NCBI RefSeq assembly: GCF_900105125.1
Contig: NZ_LT629750.1
Coordinates: 5,297,001-5,361,000, forward strand
Direction of reading: 5' to 3'
DNA: 64,000 nt
From: Bradyrhizobium canariense
GTDB taxonomy: Bacteria; Pseudomonadota; Alphaproteobacteria; Rhizobiales; Xanthobacteraceae
Below are positions 16,762 to 27,046 of the stretch, in pieces. Each line of letters begins with the position of its first letter. The stretch's first letter is position 1. The notes beneath the pieces were generated by a model that saw nothing but the letters and a program-made list of their open reading frames with translations, had not been told where the DNA came from and did not search any database. The position numbers and the translations under genes were made by a program.

Positions 16762-18144
16762 TTACTTTCCGATACAAAATTCTCGAAAGATCACGTCCAG
16801 AATATCCTCAACATCAACCCGGCCCAGCAGCCTTCCCAGCGCCTGGGCGGCAGCCCGCAAATCTTCGGCAGCAAGCTCTTCGCTTGTCTCCGCCACGGAA
16901 ATGCTGCGACGCAATGACGCTGCCGTCTGCTCCAGCAATTTTCGCTGCCGGTCGCGGGCGATCAGACCGCCCTCCCCGGAGCCAAAGAATTCCTGCGCAA
17001 ACATCACCAGCGCGGAGATCAATTCGGAAAGTCCGTCGCCACGGCTTGCTGAAATTTCAAAATCGGATCTGTTGCTCGGCCGTTGGCCCTCGGCCATTGG
17101 ACGACCCTCACCCGCAACGCCAATTCCAGAATCCGTTGCGTCGGATTTTTTGGGATCGAGATCGACCTTGTTGCGCACCATCCATACCGGCGTGGTCGCC
17201 TCGTGTGGATGCTCTGCGCCCGGCGCATCCGCCAGCCACAATACCAGGTCAGCTTCCGCCGCCCGTGCGCGCGCCCGACGCACACCCTCCTGCTCTACGG
17301 GATCATCGGTTTCGCGAATGCCCGCGGTATCGATCACCGTCACCGGATAGCCGTCGAGGTCGAGTTGAACTTCGATTACATCGCGCGTGGTGCCGGCATG
17401 AGGTGAGACAATCGCCACCTCCCGCCGCGCCAGTTGATTCATCAGCGTCGACTTGCCGACGTTTGGCGGCCCGGTGATCGCAACCACGAGCCCATCGCGC
17501 AAGCGTTCAGCCCTACCCTGTGCCGCAAGGACTTGCTCGATTTCGCCAAGCAGCGCTGCCATCTTTACGAGTGCCGGCGCCATCAGTTCAGCCGACACGT
17601 CGCCTTCGTCGGAGAAATCTATTCCGGCTTCAATCAGCGCCGAGGCTTCGATGATCCGCGTGCGCCAGTCGCGCACCCTGTCGCCCAGCAATCCCTTCAA
17701 CTGGCGCAAAGCCTGCCGGCGCTGCCGATCGGTGTCGGCGTGGATCAGGTCGTCCAGAGCTTCCGCCTCGGTGAGATCGAGCTTGCCGTTCTCAAACGCG
17801 CGCCGGGTAAACTCGCCTGGCTCCGCCGCGCGTACATCCTCAAATACCGAAAGTGCCGCGAACAACGAAGCGAGCACCGCGCGTCCGCCATGAACGTGAA
17901 ACTCCGCGACGTCCTCGCCGGTCGCGCTGGCCGGCCCCGGAAACCAGAGCACCACCGCGTCGTCGATCGCCTGCGCAGTTGAGTCGCGCAGAAGCGTTCG
18001 GGTTGCCAGCCGCGCGGCCGGAAGCTTACCCGCCAGCGCAGTAAGCGTGGCGCCGGCCTGCGGTCCGGAGACACGGACGACCGCGATCGCGCTTGGCGGC
18101 CGGCCCGATGACAGCGCAAAAATAGTTTGTTCCCGAGGGTGCAT
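16762..18144 (-). CDS. mnmE: tRNA modification GTPase MnmE
   Basis: 460 aa. The N-terminal tetrahydrofolate-binding domain ([20 protein letters not shown]) and helical domain flank a Ras-like G domain: [14 protein letters not shown] (G1), [21 protein letters not shown] (G3, DTAG) and VRNKVD (G4). The C-terminus ends CIGK, with the invariant cysteine. MnmE pairs with MnmG in tRNA wobble uridine modification. It is separated from rho upstream by 333 bp and from mnmG downstream by the parS-bearing gap. Confidence 0.97.
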   Translation of the reverse strand: MHPREQTIFALSSGRPPSAIAVVRVSGPQAGATLTALAGKLPAARLATRTLLRDSTAQAIDDAVVLWFPGPASATGEDVAEFHVHGGRAVLASLFAALSVFEDVRAAEPGEFTRRAFENGKLDLTEAEALDDLIHADTDRQRRQALRQLKGLLGDRVRDWRTRIIEASALIEAGIDFSDEGDVSAELMAPALVKMAALLGEIEQVLAAQGRAERLRDGLVVAITGPPNVGKSTLMNQLARREVAIVSPHAGTTRDVIEVQLDLDGYPVTVIDTAGIRETDDPVEQEGVRRARARAAEADLVLWLADAPGAEHPHEATTPVWMVRNKVDLDPKKSDATDSGIGVAGEGRPMAEGQRPSNRSDFEISASRGDGLSELISALVMFAQEFFGSGEGGLIARDRQRKLLEQTAASLRRSISVAETSEELAAEDLRAAAQALGRLLGRVDVEDILDVIFREFCIGK

Positions 18145-18477
18145 CGCCTATTTGCCTGCGGGGCGCCGTCGAGGCCAAGTAGTTTGTGGCCGAGCGAATG
18201 CCCACGTTATCGAAGTGGCACGACGTGAGAATTGTGCATCGCACAATGCGTATGGATTTGCGCGATGTGGGACCACAGATCCGATGACATCGAAAAGCCA
18301 GCCTATAAGGATAAAAATATAAATATTCTCAATCACTTATATCTGAGACATACAAAGCGATGAGCCCGTCGATGTTGCGGTTCCATTGCAGCAAATACCG
18401 CAATAAAAGCTTGAATCGGCATAGAAAAAGGGGCGCCCGGCTTGCGCCGTGACGCCCCTTCGGGATCGTCAACCCAC
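18145..18477. other. intergenic region rho-mnmE
   Basis: A 333 bp gap between two minus-strand genes. It holds the rho terminator (18421-18460), an AT-rich block at about 18300-18350 (TATAAGGATAAAAATATAAATA), and a perfect 7-bp inverted repeat ATTGTGC-ATC-GCACAAT (18231-18247) that could be an operator in the mnmE promoter. No gene is seen. Confidence 0.6.
18421..18460 (-). terminator. intrinsic terminator downstream of rho
   Basis: Read on the minus strand, AAGGGGCG and CGCCCCTT arms enclose a 17-nt loop and are followed by TTTCTAT. The structure begins 17 bp after the rho stop codon. A factor-independent terminator after the gene for the termination factor itself is functionally sensible. 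Confidence 0.75.
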
Positions 18478-19743
<1,266 letters not shown>

Positions 19744-19800
19744 TGGGATGGTCCTGTGGAAGTAGCTTTAGGGAGGGGATGCGAGGTGGCTTTAAGAAAA

Positions 19801-19826
19801 TGCGGACGTGCAAAGGAAAGTCCGCA
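19801..19826 (-). promoter_or_regulatory. possible leader hairpin of rho
   Basis: TGCGGAC and GTCCGCA form a perfect 7-bp stem with a 12-nt loop, 57 bp upstream of the rho start codon. rho mRNAs of several bacteria have long autoregulated leaders, and this stem is the clearest structure in the present one. Function is inferred only. Confidence 0.4.
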
Positions 19827-20001
19827 GGTCTGAGCAAGGAAAGCGCCGGAGAGGCTTCAAACCCGATGTGGCGGCCGGCCCAATAAAGGAACCGAAACGC
19901 AACCACATCCGCCTGCGTGTGGTGGGATTTCGCTAATATAGAAAATCAGCTGACGTTCCGCAAGCAGGCAGCTTGGCGCGAGTTGTTGACGAAAGCCGGG
20001 C

Positions 20002-20424
20002 CTAAAACGGCTTCACCACCACGAGGATCACGATCCCGATCATCAGCAACGTGGGTACCTCATTGATAAAGCGATAGAATCTCTGACTTCTGAGATTGCG
20101 GTCGGCGGCAAAGTCCTTCACGCAGCGGGCAAAAAAGCCGTGGACGCCCGACAGCAGCAGCACCAGCAGAAGTTTCCCATGCAACCACCCGGCGGCGAAC
20201 CAGTGACCGATCCACGCCAGGTAGAGTCCGGCCAGCCATGTCACAATCATCGCCGGATTGATGATTGCTTTCAGCAATCGACGTTCCATCACCTTGAACG
20301 TCTCGGACTGCTTCGATCCAACCTCGGCATCGCAATGATACACGAACAACCGCGGCAAATAGAGCATGCCGGCCATCCACGAGATGACTGCAATCACGTG
20401 CAGCGCCTTGATCCATTCATACAT
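20002..20424 (-). CDS. hemJ: protoporphyrinogen IX oxidase HemJ
   Basis: 140 aa from the ATG at 20424 (MYEWIKALHVIAVISW); the reading upstream of it is not membrane-like and lies in the origin region. Four hydrophobic helices and the family's conserved His in KALHVIAVISWMAG and LPRLFVYH are visible, with RRLLKAIINPAM and the C-terminal RFINEVPTLLMI. HemJ is the heme-binding inner-membrane enzyme that oxidises protoporphyrinogen IX in haem synthesis in most alphaproteobacteria. It is the last minus-strand gene before the predicted origin and may be co-transcribed with rho. Confidence 0.9.
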   Translation of the reverse strand: MYEWIKALHVIAVISWMAGMLYLPRLFVYHCDAEVGSKQSETFKVMERRLLKAIINPAMIVTWLAGLYLAWIGHWFAAGWLHGKLLLVLLLSGVHGFFARCVKDFAADRNLRSQRFYRFINEVPTLLMIGIVILVVVKPF

Positions 20425-20900
20425 CGCAGACGTCTCGCTCGTTAGCCAGCACACGGCTTTTGTCGCCGGCCATACTGGAACATTTCTGCCGACATCAGCA
20501 TTGCCGAGCATGCCAATTCGGTTCGAACCGAGACATATCCGCAAGCAGGCCTTTTCTAAAACAATAATTTTAGAATCTTAGGTTTGAGTCTAAGTAGCCG
20601 TGAATTGGACTCACAAAACGCTATCCAAACGTTGTCCGGAGTTACCCACATCCATCAACAATTCGCACGGCACATTTGTCGATTCGAATAACGTCACTGG
20701 TTTCAGTCGCTTGTGCTAGCCTGTCGTCAGCTTATGAAGAGACAAGTCCACATAACTCCACTATCATTGCAAACCTCGAATGAATTTGTCCTTTTGCGAA
20801 GGCCTGTGAAGAAAAAGCCGGGTTATCCCTGACCGACCGACCGATGCCCGATTCTTTCAGGAAAGCTCCACAAGGATTCACAGGATACACAGGGTCAACG
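20425..20900. other. predicted chromosomal replication origin (oriC)
   Basis: Divergent 476 bp gap between hemJ and the PPSR-type gene. In Caulobacter and Rhizobiales oriC lies at this junction of the rho/hem and PPSR/maf arms. Visible features are an AT-rich block with CTAAAA-CAATAA-TTTTAG (20556-20573), a DnaA-box-like TTACCCACA (20642-20650, 8/9 to TTATCCACA), weaker matches at 20621-20629 and 20805-20813 (reverse), and six GANTC (CcrM) sites at 20573, 20586, 20608, 20681, 20850 and 20875. The parS cluster lies 4 kb away. DnaA boxes are weak, so the call rests mainly on synteny and GANTC density. Confidence 0.7.
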
Positions 20901-21740
20901 GTGCCCACGACCGGCAACTATTTTCATCTTCACCTGGTGTCTGATTCGACCGGCGAGACGCTGATTACCGTCGCGCGCGCGGTCGCTGCCCAGTACGCCA
21001 ATGTGACGCCGGTGGAGCATGTCTATCCGCTGGTGCGCAGTCAGAAGCAGCTCGATCGCGTGCTCGACGAGATCGAGGAGGCACCCGGCATTGTCTTGTT
21101 CACGCTGCTGGAGAAGGATCTGGTCGCGCGGCTGGAAGCGAAATGCCAGCAAATCAACATTCCGAGCCTTTCGATCATCGGCCCGGTGATGCAATTGTTT
21201 CAGGCCTATCTCGGCGCGGCGACCACCGGACGCGTCGGCGCGCAGCACACGTTGAATGCAGAATATTTCAAGCGGATCGACGCGTTGAACTACACGATGA
21301 TCCACGATGATGGTCAGCATGTCGAAGGCCTCGAAGAGGCCGATGTCGTTCTGGTCGGGGTGTCCCGCACATCGAAGACTCCGACCTCGATTTATCTGGC
21401 CAACCGTGGCATTCGCACCGCGAATGTTCCTCTGGTGCCGGGCATCGCGATCCCGCATCAATTGGAGAATTTGAAAAAGCCGCTGGTGGTCAGTCTGCAC
21501 GCGACACCGGAGCGGCTGATCCAGATCCGGCAGAACAGGTTGTTGAGCATGGGCGCGGGTCCCGGCAATGACGACTATATCGATCGCCAGGCGGTCGCGG
21601 ATGAAGTTGCGTTTTCACGGCGTCTAAGCGCCAAGTTCAATTGGGCGCAGCTCGACGTTACCAGGCGATCAATTGAAGAAACCGCGGCGGCGATATTAAA
21701 ATTGTTTACAGACCGGCAGCGGCAGCATCTTTCGGAATAA
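20901..21740 (+). CDS. PEP synthase regulatory protein (PPSR) family kinase/phosphorylase
   Basis: 279 aa from the GTG at 20901, which starts directly on the family core ([16 protein letters not shown]). An ATG at 20844 would add residues encoded by the origin repeats and is less likely. Key motifs are [29 protein letters not shown], the P-loop-like [15 protein letters not shown] and the C-terminal [14 protein letters not shown]. The family reversibly phosphorylates PEP synthase or pyruvate phosphate dikinase using ADP. It is the first gene of the right origin arm, with maf 10 bp downstream. Confidence 0.9.
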   Translation: MPTTGNYFHLHLVSDSTGETLITVARAVAAQYANVTPVEHVYPLVRSQKQLDRVLDEIEEAPGIVLFTLLEKDLVARLEAKCQQINIPSLSIIGPVMQLFQAYLGAATTGRVGAQHTLNAEYFKRIDALNYTMIHDDGQHVEGLEEADVVLVGVSRTSKTPTSIYLANRGIRTANVPLVPGIAIPHQLENLKKPLVVSLHATPERLIQIRQNRLLSMGAGPGNDDYIDRQAVADEVAFSRRLSAKFNWAQLDVTRRSIEETAAAILKLFTDRQRQHLSE

Positions 21741-21750
21741 TCATCCAGTG

Positions 21751-22359
21751 ATGTCCATCTGGCGCAGCAAACATCCATTAATACTCGCTTCCCAAAGCCG
21801 TGCGCGGCAGGCATTGCTGACCAATGCCGGCATCGCTTTTGACGCCTTTCCAGCTGACATCGATGAGCGAGCGATCCAGCGAGCCTCAGGCCTTTCCGCG
21901 CCCGGCGACATTGCCTCACTTCTTGCGCGGGAAAAGGCCGTTTCGGTGTCGTCGGGTCATCCCGGCAGATTCGTTGTCGGCGCAGATCAGACATTGGCGC
22001 TCGGGAACCGGCTGTTCAGCAAGCCGGCTGATCGCGCGCAGGCCGTCGATCAGCTACGCACGCTTTCTGGAGCGAGCCATGAACTGCACTCTGCAATTGC
22101 TGTCGCGCGGGATGGCAAGATAGTGTTCGAAACCATCTCCGTCGCGCGTATGACGATGCGGCTGTTAACCGAGGCTGAAATCGGCGCTTATCTCGATGAA
22201 GCCGGAGAGGCCGTGACGGCCAGTGTCGGTGCTTACCAGCTCGAGGGGCTCGGCATTCACTTGTTCGAACAATTCTCCGGTGATCATTTCACCATCCTGG
22301 GGCTGCCATTACTGCCATTGCTGGCGTTTTTGCGCAGCGAGAAGCTGCTTGCGGTGTGA
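21751..22359 (+). CDS. maf: Maf-family nucleotide pyrophosphatase
   Basis: 202 aa. Maf signatures are LILASQSRARQALLTNAGI at the N-terminus, VVGADQTLAL with the catalytic Asp, SGASHELHSA, and GAYQLEGLGIHLFEQFSGD. Maf/Yhd proteins hydrolyse non-canonical or modified nucleoside triphosphates and affect septum formation. The start is ATG 21751 (a GTG immediately precedes it), 10 bp after the PPSR gene, so the two are probably co-transcribed. In relatives aroE follows; here coaE does. Confidence 0.92.
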   Translation: MSIWRSKHPLILASQSRARQALLTNAGIAFDAFPADIDERAIQRASGLSAPGDIASLLAREKAVSVSSGHPGRFVVGADQTLALGNRLFSKPADRAQAVDQLRTLSGASHELHSAIAVARDGKIVFETISVARMTMRLLTEAEIGAYLDEAGEAVTASVGAYQLEGLGIHLFEQFSGDHFTILGLPLLPLLAFLRSEKLLAV

Positions 22360-22407
22360 GGCAGACGCTGATGAGACCGCGAATGGTGATATTGGAATGA
22401 TGATCCA

Positions 22408-23007
22408 ATGATAATTCTTGGGCTGACCGGTTCGATCGGGATGGGGAAATCAACCACCGCCAAGCTGTTCGCTGATGCGGGCGTCCCGGTTTACGACGCC
22501 GATGCCACCGTTCACATGATCTACGAAGGCGAGGCAGCGCCGGCGATCGAGGCGGCGTTCCCAGGCACGACCGTTAACGGCAGGGTCGATCGTGCCAAAC
22601 TATCAGCGCAAGTAGTGCACGATGCGCAGGCGATGAAGCGGTTGGAACAGGTCGTTCATCCGATGCTGCGCAGCCACCATCAAAAATTCCTCGATGAGGC
22701 CGAGCAGTCCGGCGCGCCTGTCGCAGTCGTGGATGTGCCGCTGCTGTTCGAGACCGGTGGCGAGAAGCGTGTCGATGCGGTGGTCGTGGTCACGACATCG
22801 CCCCAAGTTCAGCGCGAGCGAATCCTCGCGCGCGACAACATGACCGCCGAAAAACTCGATTACATTCTGGCGCGGCAACTGCCGGATGCCGAAAAACGCC
22901 AGCGCGCGGATTTTATCGTGGATACGTCGCATGGTCTTGATCCCGTTCGCGCCCGAATCCGGGACATCCTGGACGAGGCTGCTAAGATGCCGCGGCGGCG
23001 ACCCTGA
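22408..23007 (+). CDS. coaE: dephospho-CoA kinase
   Basis: 199 aa, typical length. The P-loop [17 protein letters not shown] is at the N-terminus, followed by [31 protein letters not shown] and the lid region [18 protein letters not shown]. The enzyme phosphorylates dephospho-CoA in the last step of coenzyme A synthesis. The ATG at 22408 is 48 bp after maf; the shikimate dehydrogenase gene usual at this point is missing. A palindromic repeat separates it from dnaQ. Confidence 0.95.
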   Translation: MIILGLTGSIGMGKSTTAKLFADAGVPVYDADATVHMIYEGEAAPAIEAAFPGTTVNGRVDRAKLSAQVVHDAQAMKRLEQVVHPMLRSHHQKFLDEAEQSGAPVAVVDVPLLFETGGEKRVDAVVVVTTSPQVQRERILARDNMTAEKLDYILARQLPDAEKRQRADFIVDTSHGLDPVRARIRDILDEAAKMPRRRP

Positions 23008-23025
23008 TTCGTCGTCGTTTTGTTT

Positions 23026-23075
23026 GGGCATGATCTTTTCCGAAAACCGGTTCCCACCTTTTCGGGATCATGCCC
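23026..23075. repeat. intact palindromic repeat between coaE and dnaQ
   Basis: GGGCATGATC and GATCATGCCC are 10-bp perfect inverted arms around TTTTCCGAAAACCGGTTCCC and its continuation. This is a well-formed copy of the 'GCATGATC...AAACCGGTTCCCA...GATCATGC' repeat typical of Bradyrhizobium-type genomes. Diverged or partial copies are seen near 1051-1175 and 24539. It lies inside a presumably co-transcribed gene pair. Confidence 0.8.
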
Positions 23076-23090
23076 TTAAGGTCCTGATTG

Positions 23091-23786
23091 ATGCGTGAAA
23101 TCGTTCTCGATACCGAAACCACTGGCCTCGATCCGCTGCGCGGCGATCGGCTGGTCGAGATCGGCTGCGTTGAGATTTTCAACCGGATGCCGACCGGCCA
23201 GACCTTTCACCGGCATATCAATCCGGAACGCGACATGCCGGCGGAAGCTTTCGCGGTGCATGGTCTTTCGTCTGAATTCCTTGCCGACAAGCCGCTGTTT
23301 GCCCAGGTGGTCGAGGAGTTCCTGGAGTTCATCGCCGACGCCCCGCTGGTGATCCACAACGCTTCATTCGACATCGGCTTTATCAATGCCGAGCTCGACC
23401 GCATCAAGCGTGTCCCGATTGCCCGCGAACGGCTAGTCGACACGCTTTTGCTGGCACGGCGTAAACATCCCGGCGTTTCGAACCGGCTCGATGACCTCTG
23501 CTCGCGTTATGCGATCGACAATTCCCGCCGCACCAAGCATGGCGCGCTGCTCGACGCCGAACTCTTGGCCGAGGTCTATATCGACCTGATCGGGGCGCGG
23601 CAGTCGCAGCTGATCCTGGCGTCCGACGTTCGCGATACCCGCATCGGCGGGTACGGCGAAATGCCGCGGCGACAGCGCGAGCTGCCGCTAGCACCGCGGA
23701 TTACCGAGGAAGATCGCGCGGAGCACCGGGCCTTTGTCGCTACGCTCAGCGACAAGCCGATCTGGAACGATTTTCTAGGCGGGTGA
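23091..23786 (+). CDS. dnaQ: DNA polymerase III epsilon subunit (3'-5' exonuclease)
   Basis: 231 aa from the ATG at 23091. All three proofreading motifs are intact: Exo I VLDTETTGLDP, Exo II HNASFDIGFINAEL, and Exo III HGALLDAELLAEVYID with the catalytic HxxxxD. The C-terminal tail binds the polymerase alpha subunit. It proofreads replication errors. A TTG three bases upstream (23088) is an alternative start of no consequence. Its stop is 10 bp from the convergent secB stop. Confidence 0.96.
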   Translation: MREIVLDTETTGLDPLRGDRLVEIGCVEIFNRMPTGQTFHRHINPERDMPAEAFAVHGLSSEFLADKPLFAQVVEEFLEFIADAPLVIHNASFDIGFINAELDRIKRVPIARERLVDTLLLARRKHPGVSNRLDDLCSRYAIDNSRRTKHGALLDAELLAEVYIDLIGARQSQLILASDVRDTRIGGYGEMPRRQRELPLAPRITEEDRAEHRAFVATLSDKPIWNDFLGG

Positions 23787-23796
23787 CGACCTTCGT

Positions 23797-24288
23797 CTAG
23801 CTCGGCTTGACCTGTGCGGCCTGCGCGACGGCGGCTTGCCGTTCCATGTTCTGGCGGTACAGACCGACGAAATCGACGGGATCGAGCATCAGCGGCGGGA
23901 AACCGCCATCGCGGACCGAAGTCGCGATGATTTCCCGTGCGAACGGGAACAACAGCCGCGGGCATTCGATCATGATCAGCGGGTGCAGATTTTCCGGCGG
24001 CACGTTGACGATGCGGAACACGCCGGCATAGGTGAGGTCGAAGCTGAACATGACCTTGCCGTTGTTTTCCGCCTTGCCCTCGATCAAAAGCGCCACTTCA
24101 TATTCGTTTTCGGCAATGTTGTTGGCGTTGACGTTGATCTGGATATTGATCGAAGGCGGCTGCGGTTGCGGTCCTAGCGAGGCCGGCGCGTTCGGATTTT
24201 CGAACGACAGGTCCTTGGTATACTGCGCCAGCACGTTCAACTGGGGGGGAGAGGCTGCCTCAGGGGGCGCGCCGTTACCGTTGGTCAT
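23797..24288 (-). CDS. secB: protein-export chaperone SecB
   Basis: 163 aa from the ATG at 24288, preceded by GGAGAGACTTCG, a strong ribosome site; the longer reading to 24387 is not SecB-like. SecB features are [34 protein letters not shown] and the C-terminal [26 protein letters not shown]. The tetramer keeps precursors unfolded and hands them to SecA. It is convergent with dnaQ and divergent from the Tim44-like gene. Confidence 0.96.
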   Translation of the reverse strand: MTNGNGAPPEAASPPQLNVLAQYTKDLSFENPNAPASLGPQPQPPSINIQINVNANNIAENEYEVALLIEGKAENNGKVMFSFDLTYAGVFRIVNVPPENLHPLIMIECPRLLFPFAREIIATSVRDGGFPPLMLDPVDFVGLYRQNMERQAAVAQAAQVKPS

Positions 24289-24783
24289 CGAAGTCTCTCC
24301 TGGAGCGTTTTCAAGCGAGCAGGGACCACTTTGCGTCTGAATTCGCTCAATAGGCGAAAGGCCTCTGTCCGGGCGAGTGGCTAACATAGCCCCGCCTCAT
24401 TCCACAAGGACGACAGCGGGAGCCTTCGTGGCCGGCGATGCGCCGGGCCGCCATGCCAAAGCGCAAGGCCTGTAGGCCAGCGGCCGACAGGCTGGCCCGC
24501 AAGCATACACTCTAAATTGTTGAATGTGCGCGATTTCCGGGCATGATCGGGGTTTCCCCTTGCGGCAAAAACCGGCTACAATTCGGAGTTGGCAAATGGG
24601 CGAGAGCATTGGCCTGCTTTGTTTCCGCCGGTATGGCTTTTCATGCCAAAGCACGCCATTGGCTGGGCAAAGTTTCGTGCCTACATGCTGCAGACTCATC
24701 CATGAGGTAGTCTCTGCCGTCCCTTGAAGGGAACGCTCTACCGCCGGATCCATTGCCGGCGCAGACCAGAAAGCGAATACGAC
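24289..24783. other. intergenic region secB-Tim44-like gene
   Basis: A 495 bp gap between divergent genes, unusually long for this arm. It holds a GGCCAGC...GCTGGCC inverted repeat (24475-24497), a half copy of the palindromic repeat starting GGGCATGATC at 24539, and two related ATGCCAAAGC stretches (near 24453 and 24649). Relatives often carry fxsA beside secB; no fxsA reading frame is seen here. Confidence 0.55.
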
Positions 24784-25488
24784 GTGGATATTTACACCAT
24801 TATCTTCCTGGCGCTGGCGGTCTTCATCTTTCTGCGTCTGCGCAATGTCCTCGGGCAGCGCACCGGGAACGAACGGCCGCCCTATGATCGTGCGGCGCGC
24901 AACGTGGTGCAGGGTGCGCCGGACAACAAGGTTGTTCCGATCCCCGGAGCGGTGATCGACCAGGTGCCGCTGGCGCCGACGGCCGATGTCGTCCCGCCGA
25001 CCGATCGCTGGAAAGGACTGGCTGAACCCGGCACCCCACTGGCGCAGGGACTCGACGCCATTGTAGCGCTGGATTCGTCTTTCGATCCCAGGCATTTCCT
25101 CAGCGGCGCGCGCAGCGCCTATGAAATGATCGTGCTGGCCTTTGCCAATGGCGATCGGCGCGCGCTGAAGGATTTGTTATCAACTGAGGTCTATGAAAGT
25201 TTCGAGAGCGCGATCAAGGATCGCGAGAAGCACGAGCAGAAGACCGAAACCCGCTTCGTTTCGATCGACAAGGCCGAGCTTGTGAATGCCGAGGCGCGGG
25301 ATCGGGCGGCGCAACTGACCGTCCGTTTTGTGTCGCAGATGGTTTCGGTCACCCGCGACAAGGCCGGTACGATCGTCGACGGCAATCCCGATAAGGTCAC
25401 CGACATCACCGACGTTTGGACATTTGCTCGTGACGTTACCTCACGCGATCCGAACTGGAAGCTGGTTGGCACGGGTAGCGCTCACTAG
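24784..25488 (+). CDS. Tim44/TimA-family membrane-anchored protein
   Basis: 234 aa from the GTG at 24784. A single N-terminal membrane helix (DIYTIIFLALAVFIFLRLR) is followed by a proline-rich linker to about residue 75 and then a Tim44-like domain (FLSGARSAYEMIVLAFANGD, LLSTEVYESFESAI, ITDVWTFARDV, DPNWKLVGT). In mitochondria Tim44 docks Hsp70 at the import channel; bacterial TimA is an inner-membrane protein of unclear role. Its location between secB and mltA is conserved in alphaproteobacteria and suggests cell-envelope function. Its end overlaps the proposed mltA start. Confidence 0.85.
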   Translation: MDIYTIIFLALAVFIFLRLRNVLGQRTGNERPPYDRAARNVVQGAPDNKVVPIPGAVIDQVPLAPTADVVPPTDRWKGLAEPGTPLAQGLDAIVALDSSFDPRHFLSGARSAYEMIVLAFANGDRRALKDLLSTEVYESFESAIKDREKHEQKTETRFVSIDKAELVNAEARDRAAQLTVRFVSQMVSVTRDKAGTIVDGNPDKVTDITDVWTFARDVTSRDPNWKLVGTGSAH

Positions 25489-27046
25489 CGTCGCCATAGG
25501 GAAGTTCCTGCAGCGGGGGCTGCAAGCTGGTATCAGGAATTTCAGATCGAGGAACGGCGCCGGATATGCCGCGGCGGCGGTGGCGATTGCTGTCAGCCTG
25601 TCACTCGCTCCGAAGCCGGCGGACGGTTCACGTCCACACCATCTGCCATATCCTCAACTCGCCTGGCCGCTGGTGATCAACGGCAGTCAATATGCCCCGG
25701 TCGCATGGGCCGATATCGCAGGCTGGAACGAGGACGACCATCTGGCGGCGTTCAAGACGTTCCGCGCCAGCTGCAAGGCGATCTCAGCACAATCGGGCCC
25801 CGCCGCCACTGATCCGAGAGCCTTGGGCATCTCCTTGCGTGAGCCTTGCCACGCAGCCAGAGCCGCCGAGATCACCGATAACGCCAAGGCCGGGGCTTTT
25901 TTCGAAGAACATTTCCTTCCCTTGCAGATCTCGCGGCTCGGGGAAGATGCGGGCTTCGTGACCGGCTACTACGAACCCATTATCGATGGATCAAGGACGA
26001 AAACCGACGTCTACACCGTGCCGGTCTATCGCCGCCCTTCCAATCTGTTTGTACGGGGCTTCACGCAGGACTCTCCCGAGCTGCCCAACAAGGGCGACGT
26101 GTTTCGCAAGATCGGCCGCCGCAAGCTCGTGCCCTATTACGATCGCGGCGAGATCGAAGACGGCGTCATTGCCGGCCGCGGCCTCGAAATATGCTGGCTG
26201 AAAAGCCAGACCGATCTCTTGTTCGCGCAAATCCAGGGCTCGGCGCGCGTGCGTCTCGAAGATGGCTCGACCATCCGGATCAATTATGCCGCGCATAATG
26301 GTTATCCCTATACGCCGGTCGGGCGCGTCCTGATCGATCGCGGCATCATTCCGAAAGACCAGATGTCGATGCAGAAGATCAGGGAATGGATGGATCAAAA
26401 CCCCGACGGCGCCAAGGAATTGCGGCGTCAGAACCGCTCCTACATCTTCTTTCGCGAAGTGCAGCTCTCCGACAAGGACGAAGCCGTCGGCGCGCAGGGC
26501 GTGCCGCTGACGCCGGGGCGCTCGATCGCGGTCGATAAATCACTGCACGTCTACGGCACGCCGTTTTTCATCGCAGGCGAACTTCCGATCGAATCAGAGC
26601 ATTCGAAAACGCCGTTTCGCCGGCTGATGATTGCGCAGGACACCGGCTCGGCGATCACAGGCCCCGCGCGTGCCGATCTTTATTTCGGCGCGGGCGCGGA
26701 TGCCGCGAAGGTGTCGGGCCGGCTCCGGCACAATATGCAGTTCGTCATGCTGGTGCCGAAAAGCCTCGATCCGATGGCGCTGGGCCGCAAGATGCCGCTG
26801 CCGGACCCGAGGCCGTCGGCGAAAATCGCAAAACTGTTTCCGCAAGTTAATCCGTTAAAGAACCAGCAAAAGGATCAAAAGAACCCAGCGCCAGCCGCCC
26901 CGCAGGCATCTACCACCTCGCCAACATCAACGGCACAGGCTGACGCCACAACGTCCGTCCCGCTGCCCGCCGCACGACCGGACATAGCACCGAGCCGCGA
27001 GGGGCGCCGCCATCGACGCTCTCGTCGCGATCACGGAGACCGATGA
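25466..27046 (+). CDS. mltA: membrane-bound lytic murein transglycosylase A
   Basis: About 526 aa if the TTG at 25466 is used. No ATG precedes the signal-like segment (YAAAAVAIAVSLSLAPKPADG), and earlier ATGs fall inside the Tim44-like gene in another frame. The MltA domain is clear: GYYEPIIDGSRTKT, YDRGEIEDG, LEICWLKSQTDLLFAQIQGS and the 3D-domain motif QDTGSAITGPARADLYFG with the catalytic Asp region. The C-terminus is a low-complexity Pro/Thr/Ala tail. The enzyme cleaves peptidoglycan glycan strands to 1,6-anhydro products. The stop overlaps the smr start (ATGA). Confidence 0.88.
   Translation: MARVALTSVAIGKFLQRGLQAGIRNFRSRNGAGYAAAAVAIAVSLSLAPKPADGSRPHHLPYPQLAWPLVINGSQYAPVAWADIAGWNEDDHLAAFKTFRASCKAISAQSGPAATDPRALGISLREPCHAARAAEITDNAKAGAFFEEHFLPLQISRLGEDAGFVTGYYEPIIDGSRTKTDVYTVPVYRRPSNLFVRGFTQDSPELPNKGDVFRKIGRRKLVPYYDRGEIEDGVIAGRGLEICWLKSQTDLLFAQIQGSARVRLEDGSTIRINYAAHNGYPYTPVGRVLIDRGIIPKDQMSMQKIREWMDQNPDGAKELRRQNRSYIFFREVQLSDKDEAVGAQGVPLTPGRSIAVDKSLHVYGTPFFIAGELPIESEHSKTPFRRLMIAQDTGSAITGPARADLYFGAGADAAKVSGRLRHNMQFVMLVPKSLDPMALGRKMPLPDPRPSAKIAKLFPQVNPLKNQQKDQKNPAPAAPQASTTSPTSTAQADATTSVPLPAARPDIAPSREGRRHRRSRRDHGDR

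Noticed and set aside
20844..20900. Upstream ATG start for the PPSR-type gene adding 19 residues
   Set aside because: The added residues are encoded by the repeat-rich origin DNA (AGGATTCACAGGATACACAGG) and do not resemble the family, whose core begins right after the GTG at 20901.
24397..25095. Long minus-strand frame opposite the Tim44-like gene
   Set aside because: No recognisable domain, wrong codon character, and it overlaps a well-supported gene; fxsA was specifically looked for here and not found.
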